A stretch of DNA of 64,000 nucleotides, from positions 186,001-250,000 of the forward strand of contig NZ_FNFV01000005.1 in assembly GCF_900102905.1 (NCBI RefSeq), read 5' to 3'. Both the position numbers and the translations under genes were made by a program. Each line of letters begins with the position of its first letter. Position 1 is the stretch's first letter. Origin of the DNA: Meinhardsimonia xiamenensis. GTDB lineage: Bacteria; Pseudomonadota; Alphaproteobacteria; Rhodobacterales; Rhodobacteraceae. Of this stretch, positions 43,875 to 53,446 are shown one piece after another. Under the pieces are notes generated by a model, which did not search any database, was not told the DNA's origin, and saw nothing but the letters and a program-made list of their open reading frames with translations.

Positions 43875-45179
43875 TCAGGCACCGCCGCCGCAGCGCCCAA
43901 GCTCGACGTTGAAGTTTCCGCACGACATCGGGGCGCGCCAGTCCGCGATCAGCTTGGCGCTGTCGGGCAGGTAGTCCGACCACGCATCGCCAACGACGAG
44001 GCCGGGCGTCTCCCACACCACGTCGAACTGCCCGTCCTCCTGGATCTCGCCCACCAGCACCGGCTTGGTGATGTGGTGGTTGGGCATCATCGTGGAGCAG
44101 CCGCCGGTCAGGTTCGGAACCGACACGCCGATGATCGCGTCGATCACCGCATCCGGGTCGGTGGTGCCGGCCTTCTCCACCGCCTTCACCCACATGTTGA
44201 AGCCGATGTAATGGGCCTCCATCGGGTCGTTGGTCACGCGGCTCTCGTCACCGATGAAGGCGTGCCACTTGGCGATGAAGTCGGCGTTCTCGGGGGTGTC
44301 CACCGACATGAAGTAGTTCCACGCCGCGAGATGGCCGACGAGCGGGCTGGTGTCGAGCCCGGCAAGCTCCTCCTCCCCGACCGAGAAGGCGACAACGGGA
44401 ATATCCTCGGCCGAGATGCCCTGATTGGCGAGCTCCTTGTAGAAGGGCACGTTGGCATCGCCATTGATGGTGGAGACCACCGCCGTCTTCTTGCCCGCCG
44501 AGCCGAAGGCCTTGATGTCGGAGACGATCGTCTGCCAGTCGGAGTGGCCGAAGGGAGTGTAGTTGATCATGATGTCCTCGGCCGCCACGCCCTTGGACTT
44601 CAGATAGGCCTCGAGGATCTTGTTGGTGGTGCGCGGATAGACGTAATCGGTGCCGGCCAGCACCCAGCGCTCGACGCTGCCGCCGTCCTCGCTCATGAGA
44701 TAATCGACCGCCGGAATGGCCTGCTGGTTGGGCGCGGCGCCGGTGTAGAAGACGTTGCGCTCGCTTTCCTCGCCCTCGTACTGTACCGGGTAGAACAGCA
44801 GGTTGTTGAGCTCCTTGAAAACCGGCAGCACCGACTTGCGGCTGACCGACGTCCAGCAGCCGAAGACCGCGGCCACCTGATCCTTCTCGATCAGCTCGCG
44901 CGCCTTTTCGGCAAACAGCGGCCAGTCGGAGGCAGGGTCCACCACCACCGGCTGCAACTCGCGCCCCAGAAGCCCGCCGTTGCGGTTCTGCTCCTCGATG
45001 AGCATGAGCATGACGTCCTTCAGCGTCGTCTCCGAAATCGCCATCGTCCCCGACAGCGAGTGCAGCACGCCAACCTTGATCGGCCCAGCGCCCTGGGCGC
45101 GGACCAGCGCCGGGGCGGCAAGCATCGCCGAGGCGGCGGCCCCGGTTTTCAGAAAGCTTCGACGGTCCATCCTGTTCAT
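43875..45179 (-). CDS. urtA: Urea ABC transporter substrate-binding protein UrtA
   Basis: Periplasmic urea-binding protein of 434 residues from ATG 45179 (MNRMDRRSFLK), chosen because GGAGGAAG lies just upstream; ATGs at 45191 and 45170 are alternatives. A Tat-type signal RRSFLKTGAAASAMLAAP indicates export after folding. The mature protein has GVLHSLSGTMAISETTLKD near residue 38, DPASDWPLFAEKARELIEKD, GCWTSVSRKSVLPVF and NNLLFYPVQYEGEE, all hallmarks of UrtA. It heads the 10.5-kb urt-ure operon and is usually nitrogen-regulated in relatives. Confidence 0.95.
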   Translation of the reverse strand: MNRMDRRSFLKTGAAASAMLAAPALVRAQGAGPIKVGVLHSLSGTMAISETTLKDVMLMLIEEQNRNGGLLGRELQPVVVDPASDWPLFAEKARELIEKDQVAAVFGCWTSVSRKSVLPVFKELNNLLFYPVQYEGEESERNVFYTGAAPNQQAIPAVDYLMSEDGGSVERWVLAGTDYVYPRTTNKILEAYLKSKGVAAEDIMINYTPFGHSDWQTIVSDIKAFGSAGKKTAVVSTINGDANVPFYKELANQGISAEDIPVVAFSVGEEELAGLDTSPLVGHLAAWNYFMSVDTPENADFIAKWHAFIGDESRVTNDPMEAHYIGFNMWVKAVEKAGTTDPDAVIDAIIGVSVPNLTGGCSTMMPNHHITKPVLVGEIQEDGQFDVVWETPGLVVGDAWSDYLPDSAKLIADWRAPMSCGNFNVELGRCGGGA

Positions 45180-45666
45180 CTTCCTCCGCATCGCGGTTCT
45201 TTACGCGGAGAACGGCTCCCGCTGCGCCGCGCGCCATTGTCCGGCGCGAGCGGCTGTGGCAGCCTTGCCCCCGCAACTTCGGTTGCACCCGTGCGGCGGC
45301 GAGAGTCTTGCACAGCGATCGCCGTCGCACACCCGGCCGGGGGTGGTGCCGTCAGCAAGCGGCGAAACCCGACCCGGTGGTTCGACGGTTCCCGCCACGC
45401 CTTGCGGGGTCAACATGGCCGAGGGCGTCATGCCGCGCTGCGGCAAGAGCTGCCTTGATTTTGGGCGGATGTCGCGAGCCCTGACCGGAAATTGCGCAGG
45501 GCGCGCATCAGGCGGGTGTTCCGCTGCGGTCAGGCAAGCGCTCAGGCAAACCGGCGCGGACGGCGCGGCGACAGCCTCGGCGGGAAATTGCGGAGTGGCG
45601 GCCGGTCAGTGCCGGCATGAAGGCGGCGAAAGCGGCGCCCGCGGCGGGCCGACCGCCACGGGGGTG
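45180..45666. other. Noncoding region upstream of urtA
   Basis: Nearly 490 bases without a recognisable gene lie between urtA and the hairpin behind fbaB. Only shadow frames occur. The urt-ure promoter must be here, but no site matching the TGGCAC-TTGC sigma-54 consensus was found. A small palindromic segment (CCGCGCTGCGG, near 45432) is the only symmetry noted. Confidence 0.6.
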
Positions 45667-45696
45667 CGGCCGGCCCCCCTGACGGGAGACCGGCCG
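45667..45696 (-). terminator. Hairpin downstream of fbaB
   Basis: CGGCCGG at 45667-45673 and CCGGCCG at 45690-45696 make a 7-base perfect stem beginning 8 bases past the fbaB stop on the minus strand. No T-run follows. A terminator for fbaB is plausible but not proven. Confidence 0.45.
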
Positions 45697-45703
45697 GGGC
45701 CGA

Positions 45704-46633
45704 TCAGGCGCGGCCCTTGTAGATGTCGATGAGCTTGGCCAGCATCTCGAGCGCCTCCTCGCGCGGGCGCTGGAAGGAGTTGCGGCCGATGATCGAGCCG
45801 TTGCCGCCGCCGTCGCGGATGGCGCGGGCGTCGTCATAGACCGAGTCCGCCCCCTTCTTCGCGCCGCCGGAGAAGACGATGAGCCGCCGGCCGTTCATCG
45901 CCGAGCGCACCGCCTCGCGCACCCGTGCGGCCTGGGTGGAGATGTCGATGCCGCCCTCCTCGAAGGCCTTCTTCGCCTCCGGCTGCTCGAGATGCTCGGT
46001 CGAAAGCTTCACCTTGATGATGTGCGCGCCCAGAAGCGCGGCGATATGGGCGGCGTAGCAGGTCACGTCCACCGCCGTCTCGCCTTCCTTGGAGATGCCC
46101 TCGCCGCGGGGGTAGGACCAGATCACCGTCGCCAGCCCCTTCGATGCCGCCTCGCGCCGCATCTCCGCGACCTCCTCGAACATCTCGAGCGCCTTGTCGG
46201 AGCCGGGGTAGATCGTGAAGCCGATCGCCGCGCAGCCGAGCCTGAGCGCGTCATCGACGCTGGCGGTGATGGCCTGATCCTTGCCCGCCGTCGGCGACAT
46301 CAGCGAATTGGCGGAGTTGACCTTGAGGATGGTCGGGATCTGCCCGGCGAAGGTGTCGGCCCCCGCCTCGAGCGGCCCGAGCGGCGCGGCATAGGCGTTG
46401 AGGCCCGCATCGATGGCGAGCTGGTAGTGGTAATGCGGGTCATAGGCCGGCGGGTTGGGCGCGAAGCTGCGCGCGGGCCCGTGCTCGAAACCCTGATCCA
46501 CCGGCAGGATGATCATCTTGCCGGTGCCGCCGAGCTTGCCGTGCATGAGGATCTGGCACAGCTTGGCCTTCACTCCCGGCGTTTCGCCCTCGTAGTTGGC
46601 AAGGATCTTCTGCACCGTCCGCGTCGCTCTCAT
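45704..46633 (-). CDS. fbaB: Class I fructose-bisphosphate aldolase
   Basis: Cleaves fructose-1,6-bisphosphate in glycolysis and gluconeogenesis, 309 residues. It is the archaeal-type (FbaB/DhnA) class I enzyme: VDQGFEHGPARSFAPNPPAY near residue 45, ATVIWSYPRGEGISKEGE near residue 168 and the Schiff-base lysine region HIIKVKLSTEH near residue 205, then FSGGAKKGAD near residue 252 binding phosphate. AAAGGAAG precedes the ATG. It follows pgk in the same orientation, 154 bases away; the two may be cotranscribed. Confidence 0.92.
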   Translation of the reverse strand: MRATRTVQKILANYEGETPGVKAKLCQILMHGKLGGTGKMIILPVDQGFEHGPARSFAPNPPAYDPHYHYQLAIDAGLNAYAAPLGPLEAGADTFAGQIPTILKVNSANSLMSPTAGKDQAITASVDDALRLGCAAIGFTIYPGSDKALEMFEEVAEMRREAASKGLATVIWSYPRGEGISKEGETAVDVTCYAAHIAALLGAHIIKVKLSTEHLEQPEAKKAFEEGGIDISTQAARVREAVRSAMNGRRLIVFSGGAKKGADSVYDDARAIRDGGGNGSIIGRNSFQRPREEALEMLAKLIDIYKGRA

Positions 46634-46787
46634 CGGCTCTTCCTTTCGGTTGTGGTTGTCCGTTTCGGCATGCCGGGCGCGAGGTGAATCGCGCCGCCCG
46701 CCTCTCCTCTAGGACGGGCGGGCGCGAAGGCCAATGCCGTTCGCGCTAACGATGCGAGGAAGCGCGCGCGGACGAGACAGAGGCCTC

Positions 46788-47978
46788 TCAGCATTCGAGC
46801 GCGGCCACGCCGGGCAGCACCTTGCCTTCCATCCATTCCAGAAAGGCGCCGCCGGCGGTGGAGACATAGGTGAAATCCGCGGCCACGCCCGCCTTGTTGA
46901 GCGCGGCCACCGTATCACCGCCACCGGCCACCGACACGAGGCGCCCCGCGCGGGTGAGCTCGGCGGCCTTGCGCGCGGCGGCGTTGGTTGCGGCGTCGAA
47001 GGGCTCGATCTCGAAGGCGCCGAGCGGGCCGTTCCAGATCAGCGTCTTCGCGCGCTCGAAGGTCTCGGAGATGCGCGCCACCGTCTCGGGGCCGGCGTCG
47101 AGGATCATCATGTCGGGCGGGCAGGCGTCGGCCGGCACCACCTTGTGCGGGGCGTTGGCGGCAAACTCGGTGGCAACGACAACATCGACCGGCAGGATGA
47201 CTTCGCACCCCGCCTCGGCGGCCTTTTGCAGGATTTGCCGTGCGGTGTCGGCCATGTCGTGTTCGCAGAGGGACTTGCCCACATCCAGGCCCTGCGCGGC
47301 AAGGAAGGTGTTGGCCATGCCCCCGCCGATGACGAGGTGGTCAACCTTGCCCACCAGGTTGCCCAGAAGGTCGAGCTTGGTGGAGACCTTCGCACCACCC
47401 ACCACCGCGACAACGGGCCGCTCGGGGTTGCCAAGCGCGCGTTCGAGCGCCTCAAGCTCGGCCTGCATCAGCCGCCCCGCACAGGCGGGCAGCTTGTGCG
47501 CAAGCCCTTCGGTCGAGGCATGGGCGCGGTGCGAGGCCGAGAAGGCGTCATTGCAGTAGACATCGCCGAGCCGGGCGAGCGCATCGACGAAGGCGGGGTC
47601 GTTCGCTTCCTCGCCGGGGTGGAAGCGGGTGTTTTCGAGGAGGAGCACTTCTCCTTCCTTCAGATCGGCCACGGCGCGCTCGGCCACCTCGCCCACACAG
47701 TCCTCGGCGAAACGCACCGGCACGCCGAGCGCGGCCTCGAGCGCGGGCACCACGACCTTCAGCGACAACTCCGGCACGCGCTTGCCCTTGGGCCGGCCAA
47801 AATGCGCCAGAAGGATCGGCTTTCCGCCCTTGGCGAGGATGTCGCGGATGGTGGGCACGATGCGCTCGATGCGGGTGGCGTCGGTCACGCGGCCGTTCTC
47901 GACCGGCACGTTGATGTCGACGCGCACCAGGACGCGCTTGCCTGCAAGATCCATGTCGTCGAGGGTTTTCCAGCCCAT
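46788..47978 (-). CDS. pgk: Phosphoglycerate kinase
   Basis: Transfers phosphate between 1,3-bisphosphoglycerate and ADP, 396 residues, starting [19 protein letters not shown] with AAGGAGAAGG upstream. The substrate-binding [13 protein letters not shown] and HFGRPKG are in the N-terminal domain, and the nucleotide-binding domain has [17 protein letters not shown] near residue 193, [11 protein letters not shown] near residue 314 and [13 protein letters not shown] near residue 349. In relatives pgk often neighbours the aldolase, as here. Confidence 0.96.
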   Translation of the reverse strand: MGWKTLDDMDLAGKRVLVRVDINVPVENGRVTDATRIERIVPTIRDILAKGGKPILLAHFGRPKGKRVPELSLKVVVPALEAALGVPVRFAEDCVGEVAERAVADLKEGEVLLLENTRFHPGEEANDPAFVDALARLGDVYCNDAFSASHRAHASTEGLAHKLPACAGRLMQAELEALERALGNPERPVVAVVGGAKVSTKLDLLGNLVGKVDHLVIGGGMANTFLAAQGLDVGKSLCEHDMADTARQILQKAAEAGCEVILPVDVVVATEFAANAPHKVVPADACPPDMMILDAGPETVARISETFERAKTLIWNGPLGAFEIEPFDAATNAAARKAAELTRAGRLVSVAGGGDTVAALNKAGVAADFTYVSTAGGAFLEWMEGKVLPGVAALEC

Positions 47979-48089
47979 GGCACCTTCTCCTTGATCCGTC
48001 GACGCGCCTTATGCCGCATGGCACCGCGAATGTAGAGCCCCCGCCTGGCGGCCGGGCCGGGCGGGGGAAGGCGGAACCGCGGCTCAGGC

Positions 48090-49271
48090 TCAGGAAGTGA
48101 AGTCGTAGGCGCGCTCGCCGGTCTCGGCGAGATCGAGGCCGTTCGTCTCCGTCTCCACATCGACGCGGAAGCCGGCGAGAAGGGCGGAGAGCTTCACCAG
48201 AGCCGCGGTGGCGATCACGGTGAAGACGCCGACCAACGCGAGCCCGCCGAGCTGGGCGGTCCAGGTTCCGGCGCCGAAGGCCGCGATCATGATGGTGCCG
48301 AACATGCCCCCCACGCCATGCACGGCAAAGACATCCAGCGTGTCGTCAATGCCGAGGCGCAGGCGGATGAGGTTCACCGCCTCCTGGCAGAGCACGCCCG
48401 CGACCGCGCCGATGACCAGCGCCTCGATGGGGCCGACGAAACCCGAGGCCGGCGTGATCGAGGCAAGCCCCGCGATGGTGCCGGTGACAAGGCCCACCAG
48501 CGAGGCGCGGCCGTGCTTGACGCGCTCCCACAGCGCCCAGGTGAGCGAGGCCGTGGCCGCCGAGATGTGTGTGACCGTGATCGCCATCGCGGCACCGCCA
48601 TCGGCGGCGAGCTGCGAGCCGCCGTTGAAGCCGAACCAGCCGACCCAGAGCATTGCCGCGCCGATCATGACGAGCCCGGGATTGTGCGGCGGCGTGGTGC
48701 GGTTGCGCCGCGGGCCGAGCATCAGGGCAATCACCAGCGCGGCGAGGCCCGCCGTCTCGTGCACCACGATGCCGCCGGCGAAGTCGCGCACCCCGGTCTC
48801 GCCGAAGATGCCGCCGTCGGCCAGAAGGCCGCCGCCCCAGATCCAGTGGACCACGGGCGCATAAACCAGAAGCATCCAGAGGCCCGAAAACACCAGCACC
48901 CACGACAGACGGATGCGCTCGACATAGGCGCCGACGATCAGCGCGGGGGTGATGATGGCAAAGGTCATCTGGAAGGCGAAGAACAGGATCTCGGGCAGCG
49001 TGCCCGAGAGGCTGTCGGCCGTGACCCCGGCCAGGAACGCCTTGCCGAGCCCGCCCCAGAGGGCCGAGCCATCGGGCCCGAAGGCGATGGAATAGCCCAC
49101 CGCCAGCCACAGCACGCTCATCAGGCAGGCAATCGCATAGGTGTGCATGAAGACGCTGAGCACGTTGCGCGCGCGGACGAGCCCGCCATAGAAAAGGGCC
49201 AGGCCCGGCAGCGTCATGAACAGGACCAGCGCCGTCGCGACGATGATCCAGGCGGTATCGGCTCCCACCAT
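48090..49271 (-). CDS. amt: Ammonium channel (Amt family)
   Basis: Inner-membrane ammonium/ammonia channel of 393 residues without a signal peptide, with GGAAGGAAG upstream. Eleven hydrophobic segments can be counted; conserved parts are LVLFMTLPGLALFYGGLVRA near residue 16, the first pore histidine region GGIVVHETAGLAALVIAL near residue 166 and the second in VFAVHGVGGMFGTI near residue 317. The PII partner gene glnK, normally upstream of amtB, is absent here. It lies 2.9 kb from the urea operon and would recapture leaked ammonia. Confidence 0.95.
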   Translation of the reverse strand: MVGADTAWIIVATALVLFMTLPGLALFYGGLVRARNVLSVFMHTYAIACLMSVLWLAVGYSIAFGPDGSALWGGLGKAFLAGVTADSLSGTLPEILFFAFQMTFAIITPALIVGAYVERIRLSWVLVFSGLWMLLVYAPVVHWIWGGGLLADGGIFGETGVRDFAGGIVVHETAGLAALVIALMLGPRRNRTTPPHNPGLVMIGAAMLWVGWFGFNGGSQLAADGGAAMAITVTHISAATASLTWALWERVKHGRASLVGLVTGTIAGLASITPASGFVGPIEALVIGAVAGVLCQEAVNLIRLRLGIDDTLDVFAVHGVGGMFGTIMIAAFGAGTWTAQLGGLALVGVFTVIATAALVKLSALLAGFRVDVETETNGLDLAETGERAYDFTS

Positions 49272-49438
49272 GTTTTCTTCCTTCCCAAGGGATGCGTTGT
49301 GGTGAGGAGGCTTGAACCGCCTTCACCGCGCCGCGAAAAGCGGCAGCATGCGCGAGGACTGCCCTTTTCCTGCGCATTTTCGAAACCGCCTGCTGGATGG
49401 GCGCTGTCGGGGCATGTCTGCCCGAAAATTGGGCACCG

Positions 49439-49915
49439 TCAGGAAAGCGCCGCGAGCAGGAGCGCAAGCGCGTGGTCGCGTGCCGCGGCGCGCACGCTGG
49501 CGCGACCCAGCGCGCCGAATTCGACGGTCTGGGTCACGGGCGCCGCCTCGCGCCACATCAGGCCGAAACAGACGCGACCCTCGGGCTTGTGTTCCGAGCC
49601 CCCCGGCCCGGCGATTCCGGTGATCGAGACCGCAAGCGCCGCGCGCGAGCGCGTCAGCGCCCCCGCCACCATCTCGGCGGCGACTTCTTCGGACACGGCG
49701 CCGTGGGCGGCAAGCGTGTCGGCCCGCACGCCCAGAAGCTCGATCTTTGCGTCGTTCGAGTAGGTGACGAAGCCGCGCTCGAAGACATCGGAGGATCCGG
49801 GAAGTTCGGTGAGCGCCACCGCCACCATGCCGCCGGTGCAGCTTTCGGCCGTGGCGATCATCGCGCTTCTGGCGCGGGCGAGTTCGAGGATGGCCGCGAT
49901 CCGTGGAGCGTTCAT
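49439..49915 (-). CDS. cinA: CinA C-terminal domain protein (nicotinamide-nucleotide amidohydrolase, PncC-like)
   Basis: Predicted to hydrolyse NMN to nicotinate mononucleotide in pyridine nucleotide recycling, 158 residues. Only the amidase domain is present, as in PncC; the N-terminal COG1058 domain of full-length CinA is missing. Key blocks are IATAESCTGGMVAVALTELP near residue 20, with the catalytic Ser, GFVTYSNDAKIELLGV near residue 48, and SITGIAGPGGSEHKPEGRVC near residue 97. The start at 49915 overlaps pgpA as ATGA; the frame to 50167 is a shadow. Confidence 0.92.
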   Translation of the reverse strand: MNAPRIAAILELARARSAMIATAESCTGGMVAVALTELPGSSDVFERGFVTYSNDAKIELLGVRADTLAAHGAVSEEVAAEMVAGALTRSRAALAVSITGIAGPGGSEHKPEGRVCFGLMWREAAPVTQTVEFGALGRASVRAAARDHALALLLAALS

Positions 49916-50406
49916 GCGCCGAGAAGCCCGTGCGCGACGAAGGCCGCCGCCGCCACGACGAGGGCGGCGAAGAGTCCCGCGAGCACATCGTCGAGCATCA
50001 CCCCGAGCGCGTCGCCCCTGCGATCGGCGCGGGCGACGAGCCAGGGCTTCCAGATGTCGAACAGGCGGAACATCACGAAACCGCCGATCCAGCCCGGCCA
50101 GGGGAAGAGCCAGGGATCCATTCCCGCGTGCCAGAGCCCCGCCGAGAGCGGCCACAGCGTGATCCACATGCCCACGACCTCGTCGATGACGATTTCCTGC
50201 GGATCCTTGTCGAAATGCCCGCGCATCTGGCGCACCGTTGCCCAGAGCCCGGCGGTGAACGCGATCAGCGTTGCCGCCGCGAGCGCGGGAAACCCGCCGA
50301 GCGCGTGAATCACCCAGGCCACGGGGATCGCCGCGGCCGAGCCCCAGGTTCCGGGCGCAAGCGGCATGAGACCGACGCCGAGGAATGTGGCGATGAGCCG
50401 GCTCAT
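49912..50406 (-). CDS. pgpA: Phosphatidylglycerophosphatase A
   Basis: Dephosphorylates phosphatidylglycerophosphate to phosphatidylglycerol at the inner membrane, 164 residues. The family motif [13 protein letters not shown] is near residue 19, [17 protein letters not shown] near residue 68 carries the conserved acidic residues, and the C-terminal [20 protein letters not shown] and [13 protein letters not shown] complete it. Several hydrophobic segments are present. It overlaps cinA and ispDF by four bases each, forming ispDF-pgpA-cinA. Confidence 0.94.
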   Translation of the reverse strand: MSRLIATFLGVGLMPLAPGTWGSAAAIPVAWVIHALGGFPALAAATLIAFTAGLWATVRQMRGHFDKDPQEIVIDEVVGMWITLWPLSAGLWHAGMDPWLFPWPGWIGGFVMFRLFDIWKPWLVARADRRGDALGVMLDDVLAGLFAALVVAAAAFVAHGLLGA

Positions 50407-51545
50407 GGCGCCACCACCGTCGCGGTGGCGAGGGCCGCGATACCCTCGCCGCGCCCGGCGAAGCCGAGCCGTTCGGTGGTGGTGGCCTTCACCGAGACGC
50501 GGCTCTCGTCCACGCCGGCGATGGCCGCGATTCGCGCCCGCATCGCCGCGACATGCGGCCCGATGCGGGGCAGCTCGCAGATGATCGTCACGTCAAGGGC
50601 GGTCACGGCATAGCCCCGCTCGGTTGCCAGCTCCACCGCGCGTGCGAGGAAGAGGCTGCTGTCCGCTCCCTTCCACCGCGGGTCGCTGGGCGGAAAGTGG
50701 CTGCCGATGTCGCCAAGCGCCAGCGCGCCCAGAACCGCGTCGGTAAGCGCGTGAAGTGCCACATCGGCGTCGGAATGGCCGATCAGTCCCCGGTCGTGCG
50801 GCACGCTGACGCCGCACAGCCGAACGTGATCGCCGGGGCCGAATCGGTGCACGTCAAAGCCGTTTCCGGTGCGAACGTCCATTTCCGCTCCCATCAATGC
50901 CTCGGCCCGGGCGAAGTCCTCGGGCCGCGTGATCTTCAGGTTTCGCTCATCGCCCGGCACCGCCGCAACCGCAAGCCCCGCCGCGCGCGCCACCGCCACA
51001 TCGTCGGCCATCCCGGCAGCCTCGGTAGGCGAGAGGGCGCGATGGGCAGCGAGGATGGCATCGAAGTGAAAGCCCTGCGGTGTCTGCGCGCGCCAAACCC
51101 CGCGGCGGTCCACCGTGCCGGTCACGAAGCCCTCCTCCACGCGCCAGAGCGCATCGGTCACCGGCAAGCCGGGGGCGGCGGCGCGGTGCTCGGCGAGGGC
51201 GGCCAGAACGGCGAGGATCACCTCCTGCGTCACCAGGGGGCGCGCGGCGTCGTGGATGAGCACGTGCCGGGGCGGATCGCCGGCCAGCGCCTCGAGCCCC
51301 GCGCGCACGCTCTCCGCCCGGCTTGAGCCGCCCGCAACGGCGGTGACATCGGGCCAGGCGCGGGCGCGGTCGAGCTCGCTTGGGTGCAGGACCGCGACGA
51401 TGCGGCCGATCTCGGGAAGCGCGCGGAAGGCGTCGAGCGTCCAGTCGATCACCGGCCGTCCGGCAAGCTCCTGCCATTGCTTGGGCAGGGGGCCGCCCGC
51501 GCGGGTGCCGCGGCCGGCGGCGACGATGATGGCGGCGGCGGTCAT
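50403..51545 (-). CDS. ispDF: Bifunctional IspD/IspF isoprenoid biosynthesis enzyme
   Basis: Two MEP-pathway enzymes in one chain of 380 residues. The N-terminal cytidylyltransferase (IspD) begins [22 protein letters not shown] near residue 2, with the CTP-binding Gly-rich loop and HDAARPLV near residue 98. The C-terminal IspF cyclase begins [20 protein letters not shown] near residue 220, with the zinc ligands of that segment and [20 protein letters not shown] near residue 256. Such fusions are known in Alphaproteobacteria and Campylobacter. It follows dnaB with a structured 152-base gap. Confidence 0.96.
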   Translation of the reverse strand: MTAAAIIVAAGRGTRAGGPLPKQWQELAGRPVIDWTLDAFRALPEIGRIVAVLHPSELDRARAWPDVTAVAGGSSRAESVRAGLEALAGDPPRHVLIHDAARPLVTQEVILAVLAALAEHRAAAPGLPVTDALWRVEEGFVTGTVDRRGVWRAQTPQGFHFDAILAAHRALSPTEAAGMADDVAVARAAGLAVAAVPGDERNLKITRPEDFARAEALMGAEMDVRTGNGFDVHRFGPGDHVRLCGVSVPHDRGLIGHSDADVALHALTDAVLGALALGDIGSHFPPSDPRWKGADSSLFLARAVELATERGYAVTALDVTIICELPRIGPHVAAMRARIAAIAGVDESRVSVKATTTERLGFAGRGEGIAALATATVVAP

Positions 51546-51573
51546 GGGTGTGGCCGCGAGGCGCAGGAGACAA

Positions 51574-51659
51574 GGGCAGCGCCCGGCCCGGCGGGGTGGG
51601 CGCGGAGCGCCCGCCCCGTGGGGGGGCGGGTCGGGCGCTGCCCGGCCTGACGGCCGGGC
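51574..51659. repeat. Compound inverted repeat between ispDF and dnaB
   Basis: The outer arms GGGCAGCGCCCGGCCCG (51574-51590) and CGGGTCGGGCGCTGCCC (51627-51643) pair with one mismatch. Inside, CGGGGTGGGCGC and GCGCCCGCCCCG pair with one mismatch around GGA. A second perfect 8-base hairpin, GCCCGGCC-TGAC-GGCCGGGC, follows at 51640-51659 and shares the end of the outer arm. The two hairpins could be alternatives. Position suits a dnaB terminator or attenuator before ispDF. Confidence 0.7.
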
Positions 51660-51697
51660 GCAAGGTCAGTGGCTTCCCGTGGCGCCATCGCCAGACC

Positions 51698-53203
51698 TCA
51701 GCCGAAATCGCCGCCCGCGCCCTCCTGCCAGGGCTTGACGAGATTGCCGAAGCGGGTGAAGCGGCCCTCGAAACTCAGCTCCACCGTGCCGATCGGCCCG
51801 TGGCGCTGCTTGCCGATGATCACCTCGGCGCGGCCGTGCAGCTTTTCCATCCGCTCCTGCCAGGCGGCCATCTTCTCGAGCTCGTGGTCGGCCGGCTTCT
51901 CGCGCTCGGCGTAGTATTCCTCGCGGAAGACGAACATCACCACATCGGCATCCTGCTCGATCGAGCCCGATTCGCGCAGGTCGGAAAGCTGCGGGCGCTT
52001 GTCCTCGCGCGCCTCGACCTGCCGCGAAAGCTGCGAGAGCGCGACCACGGGAATGTCGAGCTCCTTGGCGATGGCCTTCAGCCCCTGGGTGATCTCCGAG
52101 ACCTCGTTGACGCGGCTGTCGCGTGCCGTCGAGGGGCGGACGAGCTGCAGGTAGTCCACGAAGAGCACGTCAAGCCCGTGCGTTCGCTTGAGCCTGCGCG
52201 CCCGCGCCGCCAACTGCGAGATCGGCAGTGCCGGGGTGTCGTCGATGAAGAGCGGGCAGGCCTCGAGCTCCTTCGCGGCATCGACGAAGCGGCGGAACTC
52301 CTCCTCGGTCATGTCGCCCCGGCGGATCTGCTCGGAAGGGATCTCGGCCACCTCCGAGAGGATGCGCGCAGCGAGCTGCTCGGCCGACATCTCGAGCGAG
52401 AAGAAACCGACAACGCCGCCGTTCACCGCGCCTTCGGTGCCGTCGGGCAGCTTGCCGCGGCGGTAGGCGCGGGCGATGTTGAAGGCGATGTTGGTGGCAA
52501 GCGAGGTCTTGCCCATCGAGGGGCGCCCGGCGAGGATCAGCAGGTCGGAGCGGTGCAGCCCGCCGAGCTTGCGGTCGAGATCGACAAGCCCGGTGGAGAG
52601 CCCCGCAAGCCCCCCGTCGCGCTGATAGGCGGCGGCGGCGACCTCCACCGCGTCGGTCACCGCGCGCAGGAAGGACTGAAAGCCGGTCTCCGCCCGCCCC
52701 TGCTCGCCAAGCCGGTAGAGCGCCTGCTCGGCCTCGACGATCTGCTCCTTGGGGTCCGAGGAGACATCGACGCGCGCGGCCTTCTCGGCGATGTCATGGC
52801 CGAGCCGGATCAGCTCGCGGCGGATGGCAAGATCGTGGATGAGCTGCGCATAGTCGCGCGCCGCGAAGGTGGAAATCGCCGCGCCCGCGAGCCGCGCCAG
52901 ATAGGCCGGCCCGCCGAGCTCCTTCAGCCCTTCATCTTCCTCGAGAAAGGGTTTGAGCGTGACCGGCGAGGCAAGCGCGTTCTTCTGGATGCGCGCGGCC
53001 GCGACCTCGAAGATGCGCGCATGCACCGGGTCGAAGAAATGCTCGGCCGAGACGATCGAGGCGATCCGGTCATAGACGTCGTTGTTGGTCAGGATCGCGC
53101 CCAGAAGCTGCTGCTCGGCCTCGATATTGTGCGGCAGCGGATCGGTCTCGGCCTCCTGTGCGGCAGCCGGAACGCCGGGTGAAAGTGGTGCGATCTCGTT
53201 CAT
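51698..53203 (-). CDS. dnaB: Replicative DNA helicase
   Basis: Hexameric 5'-3' helicase of the replication fork, 501 residues. The N-terminal primase-interaction domain begins near LPHNIEAEQQLLGAILTNND (residue 23). The RecA-like motor has Walker A AGRPSMGKTS near residue 226, LFVDYLQLVRPS with Walker B near residue 350 and IPVVALSQLSRQVEAREDKR near residue 385, then ESGSIEQDADVVMFVFREEY. No intein is present. The ATG at 53203 has AGGAC upstream; the region to pyrE (53204-53446) holds no gene. Confidence 0.96.
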   Translation of the reverse strand: MNEIAPLSPGVPAAAQEAETDPLPHNIEAEQQLLGAILTNNDVYDRIASIVSAEHFFDPVHARIFEVAAARIQKNALASPVTLKPFLEEDEGLKELGGPAYLARLAGAAISTFAARDYAQLIHDLAIRRELIRLGHDIAEKAARVDVSSDPKEQIVEAEQALYRLGEQGRAETGFQSFLRAVTDAVEVAAAAYQRDGGLAGLSTGLVDLDRKLGGLHRSDLLILAGRPSMGKTSLATNIAFNIARAYRRGKLPDGTEGAVNGGVVGFFSLEMSAEQLAARILSEVAEIPSEQIRRGDMTEEEFRRFVDAAKELEACPLFIDDTPALPISQLAARARRLKRTHGLDVLFVDYLQLVRPSTARDSRVNEVSEITQGLKAIAKELDIPVVALSQLSRQVEAREDKRPQLSDLRESGSIEQDADVVMFVFREEYYAEREKPADHELEKMAAWQERMEKLHGRAEVIIGKQRHGPIGTVELSFEGRFTRFGNLVKPWQEGAGGDFG

Positions 53204-53446
53204 GTCCTGCCCGTATGCTTGGGAAGAGGCTCATAACATGCCCCCCCGCGGGGCCTGCAAATGGTATGTTTCTGTGGACGGATTGTGGGCGATCTCCCTG
53301 CCAGTCTTCACCGCATGTTGCGGCAGGGGCAGGGCGCGCGTCAACATCTTGGAGAAATCCGCAGGCGCTGCGGCGGGCATGCGCCGATGGGCGCCAGGCC
53401 GCGCCCGCGCCGGCGCGCGGCCTTGGACGAATCGGGCGCCCGGCCC

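Noticed and set aside
45370-45400. tRNA-like T-loop string GGTTCGACGG
   Set aside because: No acceptor, anticodon or D-arm pairing surrounds it.
45240-45470. Possible sigma-54 promoter for urtA
   Set aside because: TGGCAG..TTGC-like strings occur but with spacing too short between the GG and GC elements.
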